Assembly: GCA_007130885.1 (NCBI GenBank) | Contig: SLRQ01000025.1 | Coordinates: forward strand, 28,756-92,755 | Origin: Deltaproteobacteria bacterium | Lineage (GTDB): Bacteria; Myxococcota; Myxococcia; SLRQ01 | Length of the DNA stretch: 64,000 nt | Reading direction: 5' to 3' | Shown here: piece by piece, positions 55,176 through 64,000 of the stretch | How the letters are laid out: every line of letters begins with the position of its first letter | How positions within the stretch are numbered: position 1 is the stretch's first letter | Translations under genes and position numbers: made by a program | Notes under the pieces: generated by a model | Told to the model about the DNA's origin: nothing | The model's database searches: none | Seen by the model: the letters and a program-made list of their open reading frames with translations, nothing else

Positions 55176-57488
55176 GTGAGTTATTCAACGAACTTGGAAT
55201 CGGGGCCGTTGGAGCCAGGGGGTCTTCCAGCAACTGTCGCAAAGCTTGCGAAATCCGGCGCCACGGGCTGTCTGGAGATCGAGCACGACGGAGCAGTGTC
55301 GAGAGCTTTCTTCCGAGACGGTTATTCGTGTGGCTGCCTTGTGTTTGCAGGCTTCAAGCCTTTGGGAGTGCTTCTTCTCGAGCATGGCGTCATAGACATG
55401 GACGTGCTCGAGGCCTCCTTGGCCGATGTGGCAACGAAGGGGCGTCCGCAGGGTGAGGTCTTGGTCGAAGCCGGCCATCTCACCGAGGAGCGTTTGGAGT
55501 ATTGGCTTCGAGTCCAGCAGGGCGAGAGGTTGCGAGGCCTGCTCGCGCTGGTCGAGGGCGACAGCCGCTTTGATGCCGCGGTAGAGCTGCCAGCCTGGAC
55601 CAAGGGGCTGAGCATTCCGGTTCAACGCGAGGTTCGGAGAGTGCTTTGCTCGGAAAGCGGGCAGGCTCATGTCGACGCTCTGCTCGCGGATCTCGGAGAC
55701 GAACCAATTGTAGGGCCCACGTCCGTCGACCCGGCCTTTGGGCTGGGCGAGGAGGAATCGAGATTCGTCGAGAGCCTTACGGCAAGATCGGCTGATGTCA
55801 GGGAGGCGGCGGCGAACTCTGGTCTGCCTTTGATGAAGGCTAGAGGTGTTCTCGCCACACTCGCCTGCTTTGGTCATTTGGATACGGTGAAGGCGGCTAC
55901 CGACCGGCGAGGGCCGGAAGAGACTGCAAAGGCGGGTCCCACCCCAAGGGAGTCAGTACCTTCGGCGGCGCCAAGGCCAAGGAGGGAAGGGCGGCCGCGC
56001 GCCGTTCAGAGTTCTTGGCAGGCCCCGAGCCTCGGCGCCGATGGAGTTATCCGGTTCGAGTCACAGCGGGATCTGGATGCCTCCATCGACTTGTTCATCA
56101 AGAGCAGCGCAATACTGGTCGCCACGGAGACAGACGTCGGTACCGAGCTGCTTCGGGCAAGCATCGTCAGCCCCGATCGCGAAAGTCAAGTGGAGATCAC
56201 CTGCTCCTTGGCTGCCATACCGGAGCAAGGTCTTGCATTGCTTCGTATCCAAGACAGCCGGCCTGAAGAGGTCATTGCCGTACTGAAGGGTAGGTCCGCG
56301 CATGCCGGCAAGAGGGCGAGTCAGGAACCCGATTCCCGGTCTATAGCATCGGCTGCTCCACCCGAGGAATCGAGGCCTGATAGCCCGCGGGCCGAGCGGA
56401 AGGCGGATGCCGAGCCGCGGAAGCCGACCACCGCCGATGCAATCGCGGATTCGAAGACCCGCACCGTTCCGCCGAGCGGCGATCTCGAAGCCCCCGCTCA
56501 TCCCGCCGAGCTGCTTGGCGGCAAGCAAGCGGAAGGAGAAGAAGCAAGGGGAGTTTCGCCGCTTCAGCTCATCGTCTCGCTACGGGCCGCACAGGAAGAT
56601 TTCTCGGTAGAGATTTCCACGAAGTCGGGCGGCCAGTATGTTTTCGAGGCGCTGGGCGGGACCGAGCTTCAGGCCACGGTCGAACTCTCGACGATTGCGA
56701 GGACACTTGCGGAGCCGGGGACGTCCTATCGGCTGACTCCCATCTCGAGTCCTCCGCAGAGGAGAAGGCACTGGCATCTGCACAAGCTCCAGTGGGCTAC
56801 CACCAAGTCGTTGATTAGGAGATTCGAAGAAGACGTTCTAGAGGAAGGTCTTGGATCTCGTATGTCTCTATGCCCCCAGCTCTCCGGTACGGGACGTCGT
56901 GCAAGCCGTCGACTCGATTTTTCAGCTCCACAGAGCCGCCTGGTGGCTCGCGGTTTGGATGGAACCCGTACCGTCGATGAAATCTTGAACAGCGGCGTCG
57001 GTCGTCGTTCCGCGTGGGAGGTCATATACCTTCTAGAGCTGCGCGGTGGCCTCGAATGGGTGACGCCTCCGGAGCGCGTCAAGGAGGACCCCGTGGCGCA
57101 GCGCTGGAGGGCGATCCAGAGTAAGGATTACTTCGGTGTTCTTGGCCTGCATTGGAGTAGCCATCCCGGTCTCGTGGAGAAGGCATACCGTGCTCTGAAC
57201 GAACTCTATGGTCCTTCTGGAAAGCTGCGGGGTTCCGCCCCCGAGATTGCCGAGAAGCTTTGGGAACGTATTAGTAAAGCACACGCCGTGCTATCCGACG
57301 AGAAGAGCAGGCGGGAGTACCGCAAGCAGCAGTATCCCAAGATGAACTTCAGCTACCAGGCGGAGCTGCTGGTGGGACAAGCCGAGCTTGCAAGATTACG
57401 TAACGATGAGAAGCAGGCCAGGATGCTCCTGGAGTCGGCCCTCGACATGTATCCGCTCCAGTCGGCTAGAGAAATGCTGCACTGCTGA
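55176..57488 (+). CDS. DUF4388-type protein with C-terminal J-like domain
   Basis: N-term LPATVAKLAKSGATGCLEIEHDGAVSRAFFRDGYSCGC; C-term KDYFGVLGLHWSSHPGLVEKAYRALNELYGP...ISKAHAVLSDEKSRREYRKQ. Confidence 0.8.
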   Translation: MSYSTNLESGPLEPGGLPATVAKLAKSGATGCLEIEHDGAVSRAFFRDGYSCGCLVFAGFKPLGVLLLEHGVIDMDVLEASLADVATKGRPQGEVLVEAGHLTEERLEYWLRVQQGERLRGLLALVEGDSRFDAAVELPAWTKGLSIPVQREVRRVLCSESGQAHVDALLADLGDEPIVGPTSVDPAFGLGEEESRFVESLTARSADVREAAANSGLPLMKARGVLATLACFGHLDTVKAATDRRGPEETAKAGPTPRESVPSAAPRPRREGRPRAVQSSWQAPSLGADGVIRFESQRDLDASIDLFIKSSAILVATETDVGTELLRASIVSPDRESQVEITCSLAAIPEQGLALLRIQDSRPEEVIAVLKGRSAHAGKRASQEPDSRSIASAAPPEESRPDSPRAERKADAEPRKPTTADAIADSKTRTVPPSGDLEAPAHPAELLGGKQAEGEEARGVSPLQLIVSLRAAQEDFSVEISTKSGGQYVFEALGGTELQATVELSTIARTLAEPGTSYRLTPISSPPQRRRHWHLHKLQWATTKSLIRRFEEDVLEEGLGSRMSLCPQLSGTGRRASRRLDFSAPQSRLVARGLDGTRTVDEILNSGVGRRSAWEVIYLLELRGGLEWVTPPERVKEDPVAQRWRAIQSKDYFGVLGLHWSSHPGLVEKAYRALNELYGPSGKLRGSAPEIAEKLWERISKAHAVLSDEKSRREYRKQQYPKMNFSYQAELLVGQAELARLRNDEKQARMLLESALDMYPLQSAREMLHC

Positions 57489-57504
57489 CTACTCGAGACT
57501 GCGT

Positions 57505-57548
57505 CGCAAGAGCTTGCTACGCGAAAGCGGCTCTTGCGGCGAGGGGCA
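57505..57548 (+). terminator. Hairpin CGCAAGAGC...CGC-GAAA-GCG...GCTCTTGCG with GNRA-type tetraloop
   Basis: 9-bp perfect outer stem and 3-bp inner stem closing a GAAA loop; 16 nt after stop of DUF4388 gene. Confidence 0.5.
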
Positions 57549-57703
57549 GCCTCTGCAAGTCTGTGGCCATGCCTTCTGGAGAACGAAGTGAGCGGTCTCG
57601 AAACCGCGAGATATCGGCTGGAAGGAGTCGAAGACACCACAAGCCTCGCGAAAGCGATAGATTGCAGCACTTCGAGGCCAAGGTGAGTGGAGGTAGCCTT
57701 GCT

Positions 57704-58258
57704 TTGACTTGGTTTCGGCCGATTCGTCCGGCTCTCTCGCTGGCTTTAGGTTTAGCCCTCGCGATATCGGGGTGTGGCCTGATTCCGAACGAGGTGGAGA
57801 TCGAGCTTGATTATCCGCTAATCATCGCGGGAGGGCTGTCCGCTGTACATCCCGACCCCCTCCCGGGGATTGGCTCGGAGGTGCGGCAGTCATTATCGGA
57901 CGAGGGCATGCCGGTCGATCGTGTGGCATCGGCACGGGTTGCCGAAGTAACCCTCGTTCACCTCTCCCCACCCGCATGCGACATCAGGCTGGAAGGGTGC
58001 GACCTCGCCTTCATCAGAGAACTGGAGCTTCTGGTCGAAGCTTCCGGAAAAGACAGGGTTCGGCTCGCGCATGTCCTGGAGCCCGGCGAGGTGAGGATGG
58101 TGGCCATGGAGATCGATGATGTCGATCTCAAGCCTTACATCACCGCGGGCACAATGACCCTCATAGCTCGAGTGGAGCTTGATAACGCTCCCGTGGAAAA
58201 CGTCGAGCTGGAGGTCAGGGCTTTATTGATTGTCGAGGCGGACCTGGGACGAGGTTAG
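57704..58258 (+). CDS. Putative lipoprotein, unknown function
   Basis: Possible TTG start preceded by GGAGGT; LTWFRPIRPALSLALGLALAISGCGLIPNEVEIELDYPL lipobox; longer ORF from 57563 also open. Confidence 0.6.
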   Translation: MTWFRPIRPALSLALGLALAISGCGLIPNEVEIELDYPLIIAGGLSAVHPDPLPGIGSEVRQSLSDEGMPVDRVASARVAEVTLVHLSPPACDIRLEGCDLAFIRELELLVEASGKDRVRLAHVLEPGEVRMVAMEIDDVDLKPYITAGTMTLIARVELDNAPVENVELEVRALLIVEADLGRG

Positions 58259-58262
58259 CCCA

Positions 58263-58529
58263 TTAATCTTTTTGGATCTCCTGCTGCAGGCGCTCCTTCT
58301 CGGCGTTGGCGCGCTCACGGATCTCGTGCATTCGTTCGGTCAGATCTCCTCGAATCTCCCTTCCGCTCTTTGGAGCGAAGAGCAGGCCTAGTCCCGCACC
58401 GACAATGATTCCAACACCGAACAGCCCGAGCGCCGGCAGAGCGTACTCGCCCGCCGTACGCCGAGTCTCGAGCCCGATCATGCGAAGGATGTCGTCGCGG
58501 TCCATGTTCCGTATGTCCTTGATGTTCAT
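58263..58529 (-). CDS. YtxH-like glycine-zipper membrane protein
   Basis: EYALPALGLFGVGIIVGAGLGLLFAPKSGREIRGDLTERMHEIRERA. Confidence 0.8.
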   Translation of the reverse strand: MNIKDIRNMDRDDILRMIGLETRRTAGEYALPALGLFGVGIIVGAGLGLLFAPKSGREIRGDLTERMHEIRERANAEKERLQQEIQKD

Positions 58530-58593
58530 ATTCTCTTCCTTTCCGTTACGTTCGTGTCAGTTTCTTTCGTCGATTGCCGCCTCTTGCCAGCGC

Positions 58594-58902
58594 TTACTCT
58601 TGTTGCTGTGGCTCGGCGGTCGAGCGGGAAGCAGCCCGAGCTACCTCTCCAGCTATTGCGCTGAAGGCGACCTTGCCTCCGACCGCAACTAGTGAGCGTA
58701 CTAGCCACTTGGGGAGGCCACCGCCCAGAACGTACCCGATGCCGAAGGCTGCGCCCAAAGTCACATAAGGACGGTGTATTGCTTGGTCACGTATGAAGCA
58801 CTCGGTTTCTTCCATAAGCTCGCCGAGGTCGGTTGCAAGCTCGCGAGCATCCTCGCGAATATGCTTGCCTTCCTTGCGGAAATGTTCGGTGCGATCGTTC
58901 AT
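58594..58902 (-). CDS. Small DUF883-like membrane protein
   Basis: MNDRTEHFRKEGKHIREDARELATDLGELMEETECFIRDQAIHRPYVTLGAAFGIGYVLGGGLPKWLV. Confidence 0.65.
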   Translation of the reverse strand: MNDRTEHFRKEGKHIREDARELATDLGELMEETECFIRDQAIHRPYVTLGAAFGIGYVLGGGLPKWLVRSLVAVGGKVAFSAIAGEVARAASRSTAEPQQQE

Positions 58903-58971
58903 TTTTGCGCTCTCCCGCCCCCCTCGAGGGGCCGCCGTAACCATGAGTTTTCTGTAAGAAGCTCGTTCGAG

Positions 58972-59178
58972 TTACCAGCGTTTCGTAAACAAGCGACCGG
59001 CCAAGTATCCCAGAGCCACGGCGCCCAGCACGCATGCTATCGGATGCTCCCGGACCACGGTGCGCGTCCTCTGGTCCATCTCGGCGAGGCCCTCTCGGAA
59101 CCTGGATAGCTGTACCTGCAGCTCGTTCGGAAGCGGTCCGTTGTGACGGCTTTCCTCGGGTCTGGCTTCATGCTCCAT
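58972..59178 (-). CDS. Small DUF883-like membrane protein
   Basis: MDQRTRTVVREHPIACVLGAVALGYLAGRLFTKRW. Confidence 0.7.
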   Translation of the reverse strand: MEHEARPEESRHNGPLPNELQVQLSRFREGLAEMDQRTRTVVREHPIACVLGAVALGYLAGRLFTKRW

Positions 59179-59225
59179 GTTTGCTCTCCTGTGTTGTTTT
59201 CGGCGCCGCCGGCCCCGGGTTGTCG

Positions 59226-59438
59226 TTAGCCTCGTCTGATACCCAAAATGAAACCCATGGCGAACGCTCCAGCAAGCCAGGGCATCGGGTCTCTTGCTAT
59301 CTTGCGTCGGAGATCAAGTTTGTCTATGCCCCCCTCCACGACGCGTTGCAAATCGAGCACTGCTTCATGGAGGTCTCCTTGTCGTTCTTCTATGCTTCTG
59401 CGTAGAAGCTCTCGCTTGTCACGTTGCTGACCCGTCAC
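59226..59438 (-). CDS. DUF3618-like small membrane protein
   Basis: RRSIEERQGDLHEAVLDLQRVVEGGIDKLDLRRKIARDPMPWLAGAFAMGFILGIRRG. Confidence 0.7.
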   Translation of the reverse strand: MTGQQRDKRELLRRSIEERQGDLHEAVLDLQRVVEGGIDKLDLRRKIARDPMPWLAGAFAMGFILGIRRG

Positions 59439-59925
59439 CTGCTCCCTCTCCCGTCGGGGGCCCCGAGGGGGCTCCTAGTCTCTCCGTTGTAGTTTCTTCA
59501 TTCCCCGGCTCATCGATGAGGCGGCTCATTGCATTCAGCCGGGACCAGCCCAGGTAGACTCCGGCTCCTCCCGCAATCGCGTGGATACCTCCCAGAATGC
59601 ACAGGCTGACCGCCAGTGGCAAGACCGGCGAGAGAGCCAAGGCCACGCCGGCGAGCAGTGCGATCCAGCCGGCAAGTAGTATGGGAAGCGTGCCGGCGGC
59701 CAATAGCAAGTACTTCGCTATGGTTAAGACATCGTCGCGTGTCTCCAGGCGCATCAGCTCGAGTCTGTCTATTACGAGACGTTGGCCGACATCCGCAACC
59801 CTCGTAACTGCCTGCCACATGGAAGGCTTTACTTGCTCGCCGAGCTGGTCTCGAGGTTCGTGCTCGCCGGCTCGGCCGGTCGCTTTTCGATGCTCGTATT
59901 CGGAAGGACATCCGCTCGACGTCAT
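59419..59925 (-). CDS. Phage-holin-family/DUF1469-like membrane protein
   Basis: VADVGQRLVIDRLELMRLETRDDVLTIAKYLLLAAGTLPILLAGWIALLAGVALALSP two-TM pattern. Confidence 0.68.
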   Translation of the reverse strand: MTSSGCPSEYEHRKATGRAGEHEPRDQLGEQVKPSMWQAVTRVADVGQRLVIDRLELMRLETRDDVLTIAKYLLLAAGTLPILLAGWIALLAGVALALSPVLPLAVSLCILGGIHAIAGGAGVYLGWSRLNAMSRLIDEPGNEETTTERLGAPSGPPTGEGAGDGSAT

Positions 59926-59938
59926 TTGGCGATTGTAT

Positions 59939-60994
59939 TCATGGCATCAAATAGAGCAAGCTCACCGGTAGATCTTGCCCGGCGAGCAAGCTCGTCCCGG
60001 CACTGATGGGAGGAGTCGTCTCCGGCGGTCCGAAAATGAAGCCGGCCAGGTAAGTCAATACCATCGCAAGGAGGGCGGCTGCGAGAAACATGCTCAGTAG
60101 CACCGATGTTCCTGGTCGCAGGCCCACCGGCTCCTTGGGATCGGACCGTTCGAGAGTGTTGTCGGCGCGAGTTATGGTTTTTTGACGTGTCAGGAAGTGA
60201 ATGACGGCCAATAAGGGTGCCAGCACGGCCAGGCTCAACAGCATGACGCCTATGAGAGGTGCCCAAGCCGAGGGCTCCGAAAGCTCTGGGGGGGTGGCGG
60301 CTCTTCCGACCGTGAAGTAGAGCAGGATAGCTACCCCGTTGTTGACCAAGTGAGCAAGGATAGGCGCCCACAGGGATCCCGTCCTCCATAGTAGCCACCC
60401 GAACAGAAGTCCCAGCTCGAAGCGCGGCAAGAACCCAACCGGGTCCATGTGCAGGATGGAAAACGCGAGCGCCGCCGCGGCGATGCCCCGCCAGGGGTTC
60501 AGCCTCGCCACCAAGGGTTGCTGAACGAGACCCCGGAAAGACACTTCTTCGCACAGGGGAGCGGCAAGCAGTACCGCGCCTACCAAGAGCGCCAGCCGCA
60601 GACCGTCCTCCATTTCGAGAACCGCTGCCGCATCTGCTCGGGGCCAGTGTTCCGGCACAACCTGCTCCATTATGGCCATCAATCCGGAAGCGAAGAAGTA
60701 GTTGGCGCATGAGGCCGCGGCTACCAGGGCGAGCAGCTTCCATTCGATGCGGTTCGATAGGCGCAGAAATGATGATGCCTTGAGGTTGCTGGCCCGCAAA
60801 AGGATCAGTGCCGGCAGCAAGAAAAGGCCTATCTGAGTGAACCATACTCCAAGCACGAGGTCGGAGGACTGCGCTGCCGCACCCACGGTGAGAAGCAGGA
60901 CGGCGATGAGGCCTAGGTAACGCAGAGCAGGCAGCTGGGCGAGGTCACGCATTTTTTCGGCAGGACGACTCCTCGGGGAGGCGGAAAGCTTCAT
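59939..60994 (-). CDS. CPBP (CAAX/Abi) family intramembrane metalloprotease
   Basis: PLCEEVSFRGLVQQPL (EExxxR), FSILHMDPVGFLPRFELGLLFGWLLWRTGSLWAPILAHLVNN. Confidence 0.9.
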   Translation of the reverse strand: MKLSASPRSRPAEKMRDLAQLPALRYLGLIAVLLLTVGAAAQSSDLVLGVWFTQIGLFLLPALILLRASNLKASSFLRLSNRIEWKLLALVAAASCANYFFASGLMAIMEQVVPEHWPRADAAAVLEMEDGLRLALLVGAVLLAAPLCEEVSFRGLVQQPLVARLNPWRGIAAAALAFSILHMDPVGFLPRFELGLLFGWLLWRTGSLWAPILAHLVNNGVAILLYFTVGRAATPPELSEPSAWAPLIGVMLLSLAVLAPLLAVIHFLTRQKTITRADNTLERSDPKEPVGLRPGTSVLLSMFLAAALLAMVLTYLAGFIFGPPETTPPISAGTSLLAGQDLPVSLLYLMP

Positions 60995-61057
60995 TGGGTG
61001 TACGAATGGAATGTATAGTATTCTTTGACTGGCGAGGCTCCTCTTTCGCTACTTTGA

Positions 61058-62293
61058 GTGGGCCGAAGAACAAAAGGCAGTAATAGAGCTAGAGAATCGA
61101 GGTGGATAGTGGTTCGAAGGGACCTTCCGGCAGTTCTTGTGGTCGATGACGACGAGAGCGTTTGTGTATTTTTGGAGACTCTCCTCGTTGATCTCGGATG
61201 CGACGTGCAAGTGGCGGAATCAGCCGCTGAAGCTCTGGAGCGCATTCAGTCTTCGCCGCGACTAGATCTGGTGCTTCTGGACAAGAACCTTCCGGATCGT
61301 TCCGGACTGGACGTTTTGAATGAGGCGAAAGGCCATGACCCGGACTTGGAGGTCGTCATGATTACGGGGTACGCATCCATCGATGCGGTGGTCATGGCGC
61401 TCCGGTTCGGCGCGGGAGACTTTCTCACCAAGCCTTTCGATGAGCTGCCGGTGCTAACGGGAAAGATCCAGAACGCGTTGGAGAGAGCCCGAAGATCCAG
61501 AGAGCGTACGTGTCTTATGGCCGACCTCAAAGCCCGCGAGCAAAACCTCGAGGCGGAGGTGGCACAGCGAACTAGAGATCTCAAGAAAGCTCTCTCCGCT
61601 CTCAACAGCCGCGACATGGAGCGCCGTAAGTTGATGGCCAATGTGGGACATGACCTGCGTACGCCGCTGACTACTATCCAGGGTTATCTGGAGATTCTCA
61701 TGGGAGGTGATGTCGGCGAGGAGCGCAGACTGCGGCACATGCGGAAAATGTACAGTCAATGTCAACGGCTGCAGCGTCTTGCGGAGGATGTAACGTTCTT
61801 GGCCCGTCAGGCTGATGGCAGATTGAGGCTTCGTCCTCGATCACTCGAGACGAAGGAGCTCATCCAGGGCGCGGTGACCGAGATGGAGCCACTTTTTGAG
61901 CAAGGAGACATCAAGGTCGAGTGGAAAGTGGCCGACGGCGCCGGCCGGATTCGTGGAGATGAAGACCGTTTGATGCAGGTGTTGACCAACCTTATGAGCA
62001 ACGCCGCGAAGTTCTCTCCTCGTGGCGGAAGGGTGCAGCTATCGGCGGAGCCAAAGGACGGCGCTGTACTCATATCGCTCTCGGATGATGGCCCCGGCGT
62101 TGCCGAGAACCAACGGGACGTAATTTTCGAGCGGTATCATACCGGGGATTCTAGTGGTCGCGGCGAGGGAATTGGACTGTCCATATGCATGGACGTAGCC
62201 ACGGCCCATGGAGGACGGATATGGGTGGAGGAGTCCCGGCAAGGAGGTGCTCTGTTCAGGCTCCTGTTGCCGGGCGCCGATGCCGCTGCTTGA
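61058..62293 (+). CDS. Response regulator-histidine kinase hybrid (REC-HisKA-HATPase_c)
   Basis: AVLVVDDDESVCVFLETLL...LDLVLLDKNLPDRSG; NVGHDLRTPLTTIQGYLEIL; NLMSNAAKFSPRGG; DDGPGVAENQRDVIFERYHTGDSSGRGEGIGLSI. Confidence 0.95.
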   Translation: MGRRTKGSNRARESRWIVVRRDLPAVLVVDDDESVCVFLETLLVDLGCDVQVAESAAEALERIQSSPRLDLVLLDKNLPDRSGLDVLNEAKGHDPDLEVVMITGYASIDAVVMALRFGAGDFLTKPFDELPVLTGKIQNALERARRSRERTCLMADLKAREQNLEAEVAQRTRDLKKALSALNSRDMERRKLMANVGHDLRTPLTTIQGYLEILMGGDVGEERRLRHMRKMYSQCQRLQRLAEDVTFLARQADGRLRLRPRSLETKELIQGAVTEMEPLFEQGDIKVEWKVADGAGRIRGDEDRLMQVLTNLMSNAAKFSPRGGRVQLSAEPKDGAVLISLSDDGPGVAENQRDVIFERYHTGDSSGRGEGIGLSICMDVATAHGGRIWVEESRQGGALFRLLLPGADAAA

Positions 62294-62392
62294 GTTCCTT
62301 GTTTTGGTGGCTCGACGCTTTCGTGACCGAAGGTGGCGAGAAAAACCGTGCAGGGGTTCCCACCGGCGGACGAGACGGCTAACATTGCCCGC

Positions 62393-64000
62393 ATGAAAAA
62401 CAAGGAGCGCGGGTGGAGCTGGGGGCAAGGCGCGTGGTGCATCGCGTCGGCCCTTCTTGTCTTTGGGGTGATGGCTGTCGCACATCCGGTCCATTCGGAT
62501 GAGCCGGAGGATGCCGCCGAGCAGAGAGAGAAGGGAGATGAGCTGGCTGCTTCGGGTGACCTTGCTGGGGCAAGGGCGGCTTATCAGCGGGCTTTGGAGC
62601 TTCAGCCGGAGGACAGGCTGGCTCGAAACGAGCTCGGCACGGTGCTGTTTCGAAAAGGTCATTTGGACGAGGCCATCGAACAGTTCGAAAAAGCTGTCGC
62701 CTTGGATGAGGAGTATGTAACGGCTTGGTTCAACCTGGCTTTTGCTTCGGCCAGGGCGGAGCGGTGGGAAACCGCCGTTCTTGCCTATAGGAAGCATATA
62801 GAGCTGAGGCCGGGGCAGCCGGACGCCTGGTTTGGTTTGGCCCGAGCGCTCGATACTTGGGGCAAGCACGCCGAAGCAGCCGAAGCGTACGAGAGTTATG
62901 CTGAAGTCGAGAGCCGGTCGCAGCGACAAGATCGAGTTCGCCAGGCAAGAGCGCGCGCCGAGGAGCTACGGCCGGAGAGCGAGGTCGAGGAGCCTGAGCC
63001 CGAGGTGGTCGAGGCGGAGCCCGAGGTCGAGGAGCCTGAGCCCGAGGTGGCCGAGGCGGAGCCCGAGGTCGAGGAGCCTGAGCCCGAGGTGGCCGAGGTG
63101 GAGCCCGAGGTCGAGGAGCCTGAGCCCGAGGTGGTCGAGGCGGAGCCCGAGATCGAGGAGCCCGAGCCCGAGGTGGCCGAGGCGGAGCCCGAGGTCGAGG
63201 AGCCTGAGCCCGAGGTGGCCGAGGCGGAGCCCGAGGTCGAGGAGCCTGAAACGGAGCTGCTCGGCGATGATCTGGAGCTTGCTGCTCTCGTTCCCGAAGT
63301 TGATGAGATGAAGAGCGTGACGGATATGCCGGAGACCGAGCCCATCGAGCCGGAGAAACGAAAGGTTGATGAGCCGGCCGAGGACATTGATGCGGCCGCG
63401 GCGCTGGCGCGAGGAGACCAGCATCTTGCATCCCAGGACTTCTCGGAGGCGGCCGACGCTTTTGGTCGGGTTATCGCGGTGGAGCCCGATAATGTAGAGG
63501 CCGCTTACAAGAGAGCCTTTTCGGTAACCAGCCTAGGCCGATATTCCGAGGCTGTTGCCGCCTGGGAGCGGGTCGTGGAGATCGCTCCGGACAACGAAGG
63601 CGCGCGCCGGAACCTGGATTTGGCACGTGAGCGCATGGAGGAGGCCAGGCGGAAAGATGACTCCATCGAGCAGCGCAGGCAGGCCCGAGAGGTTTACGCG
63701 AACGGCGTCGGCCTCATACGTGATCGCCGTTATAATTCAGCGGTCGAGGTATTGAGCAAAGCACTCGATAAGGATCCCACACTGATACAGGCCTACATTG
63801 CTCGAGGCAGTGCCCACATGGGGCTTCGTAACCACGATGAAGCCAGGGACGATTATCTGCTGGCGCTCGATTTACGCGCCGATCTTGCGGCTCCCCTATT
63901 TGGACTCGCGGAAGTGTATAGGGCGCTCGGAGATATCGAGGAGGCCAGAGAGTACTACCTCCGTTATGTTGCCAGTGACGCGCGGGATGTCAACGAAGCG
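62393..64000 (+). CDS. TPR-repeat protein with (EPEVEEPEPEVAEA)n acidic insertion; truncated by window end
   Basis: Open frame from ATG 62393 to base 64000 without stop (missing from ORF track); MKNKERGWSWGQGAWCIASALLVFGVMAVAHPVHSDEPEDAAEQREKGDELAASGDLAGARAAYQRALELQPED... Confidence 0.85.
   Translation, partial: MKNKERGWSWGQGAWCIASALLVFGVMAVAHPVHSDEPEDAAEQREKGDELAASGDLAGARAAYQRALELQPEDRLARNELGTVLFRKGHLDEAIEQFEKAVALDEEYVTAWFNLAFASARAERWETAVLAYRKHIELRPGQPDAWFGLARALDTWGKHAEAAEAYESYAEVESRSQRQDRVRQARARAEELRPESEVEEPEPEVVEAEPEVEEPEPEVAEAEPEVEEPEPEVAEVEPEVEEPEPEVVEAEPEIEEPEPEVAEAEPEVEEPEPEVAEAEPEVEEPETELLGDDLELAALVPEVDEMKSVTDMPETEPIEPEKRKVDEPAEDIDAAAALARGDQHLASQDFSEAADAFGRVIAVEPDNVEAAYKRAFSVTSLGRYSEAVAAWERVVEIAPDNEGARRNLDLARERMEEARRKDDSIEQRRQAREVYANGVGLIRDRRYNSAVEVLSKALDKDPTLIQAYIARGSAHMGLRNHDEARDDYLLALDLRADLAAPLFGLAEVYRALGDIEEAREYYLRYVASDARDVNEA
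62985..63252 (+). repeat. In-frame tandem repeat encoding EPEVEEPEPEVAEA units
   Basis: gagcccgaggtcgaggagcctgagcccgaggtggccgaggcg repeated ~6 times. Confidence 0.88.

Noticed and set aside
59419-59925. Holin annotation as evidence for a prophage
   Set aside because: DUF1469/holin-family small membrane proteins are common chromosomal genes, and no other phage genes are nearby.
62730-63431. Antisense 233-aa APPRPPRAQAPRPR ORF and 62896..63387, 62966..63424
   Set aside because: Mirror translations of the EPEVEEP repeat in the TPR gene.

Overview
This 64 kb, GC-rich, gene-dense window is chromosomal. Gene content (many TPR lipoproteins, receiver-domain fusions, DUF4388/J-like protein, matrixin with a MYXO-CTERM-like tail, Cys-rich surface proteins) suggests a myxobacterial or other deltaproteobacterial-type genome. 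The taxonomy is inferred from gene style and was not searched. Housekeeping blocks: xseA(partial)-xseB-RR-ispA-tlyA, mutS2, rlmD-like methyltransferase, nadD, clpA/clpC, valS, nadC-birA-coaX, ECF sigma/anti-sigma, ald, tRNA-Ala(CGC), a DnaK-like gene, coaE, engB. I saw no prophage, CRISPR array, transposase, restriction-modification or recognisable defence island. The most unusual item is a 1018-aa minus-strand protein (38546..41599). By eye it carries a class III nucleotide-cyclase fold split into pieces by a long coiled-coil insertion and a second insertion; it shares a 4-bp overlap with a secreted CAP-domain protein gene. Other items: a FrzS/AglZ-like pseudo-receiver with Cys at the phospho-acceptor position and 51-bp acidic repeats; a response regulator with Asp->Glu at the phospho-acceptor position inside the xseB-ispA operon; a ~169-bp imperfect inverted repeat starting at the birA stop; a DnaK-like protein lacking most of the lid; a J-like domain with HPG instead of HPD; and a two-metalloprotease secreted cluster. 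All domain calls are by-eye motif recognition; no database search was run.
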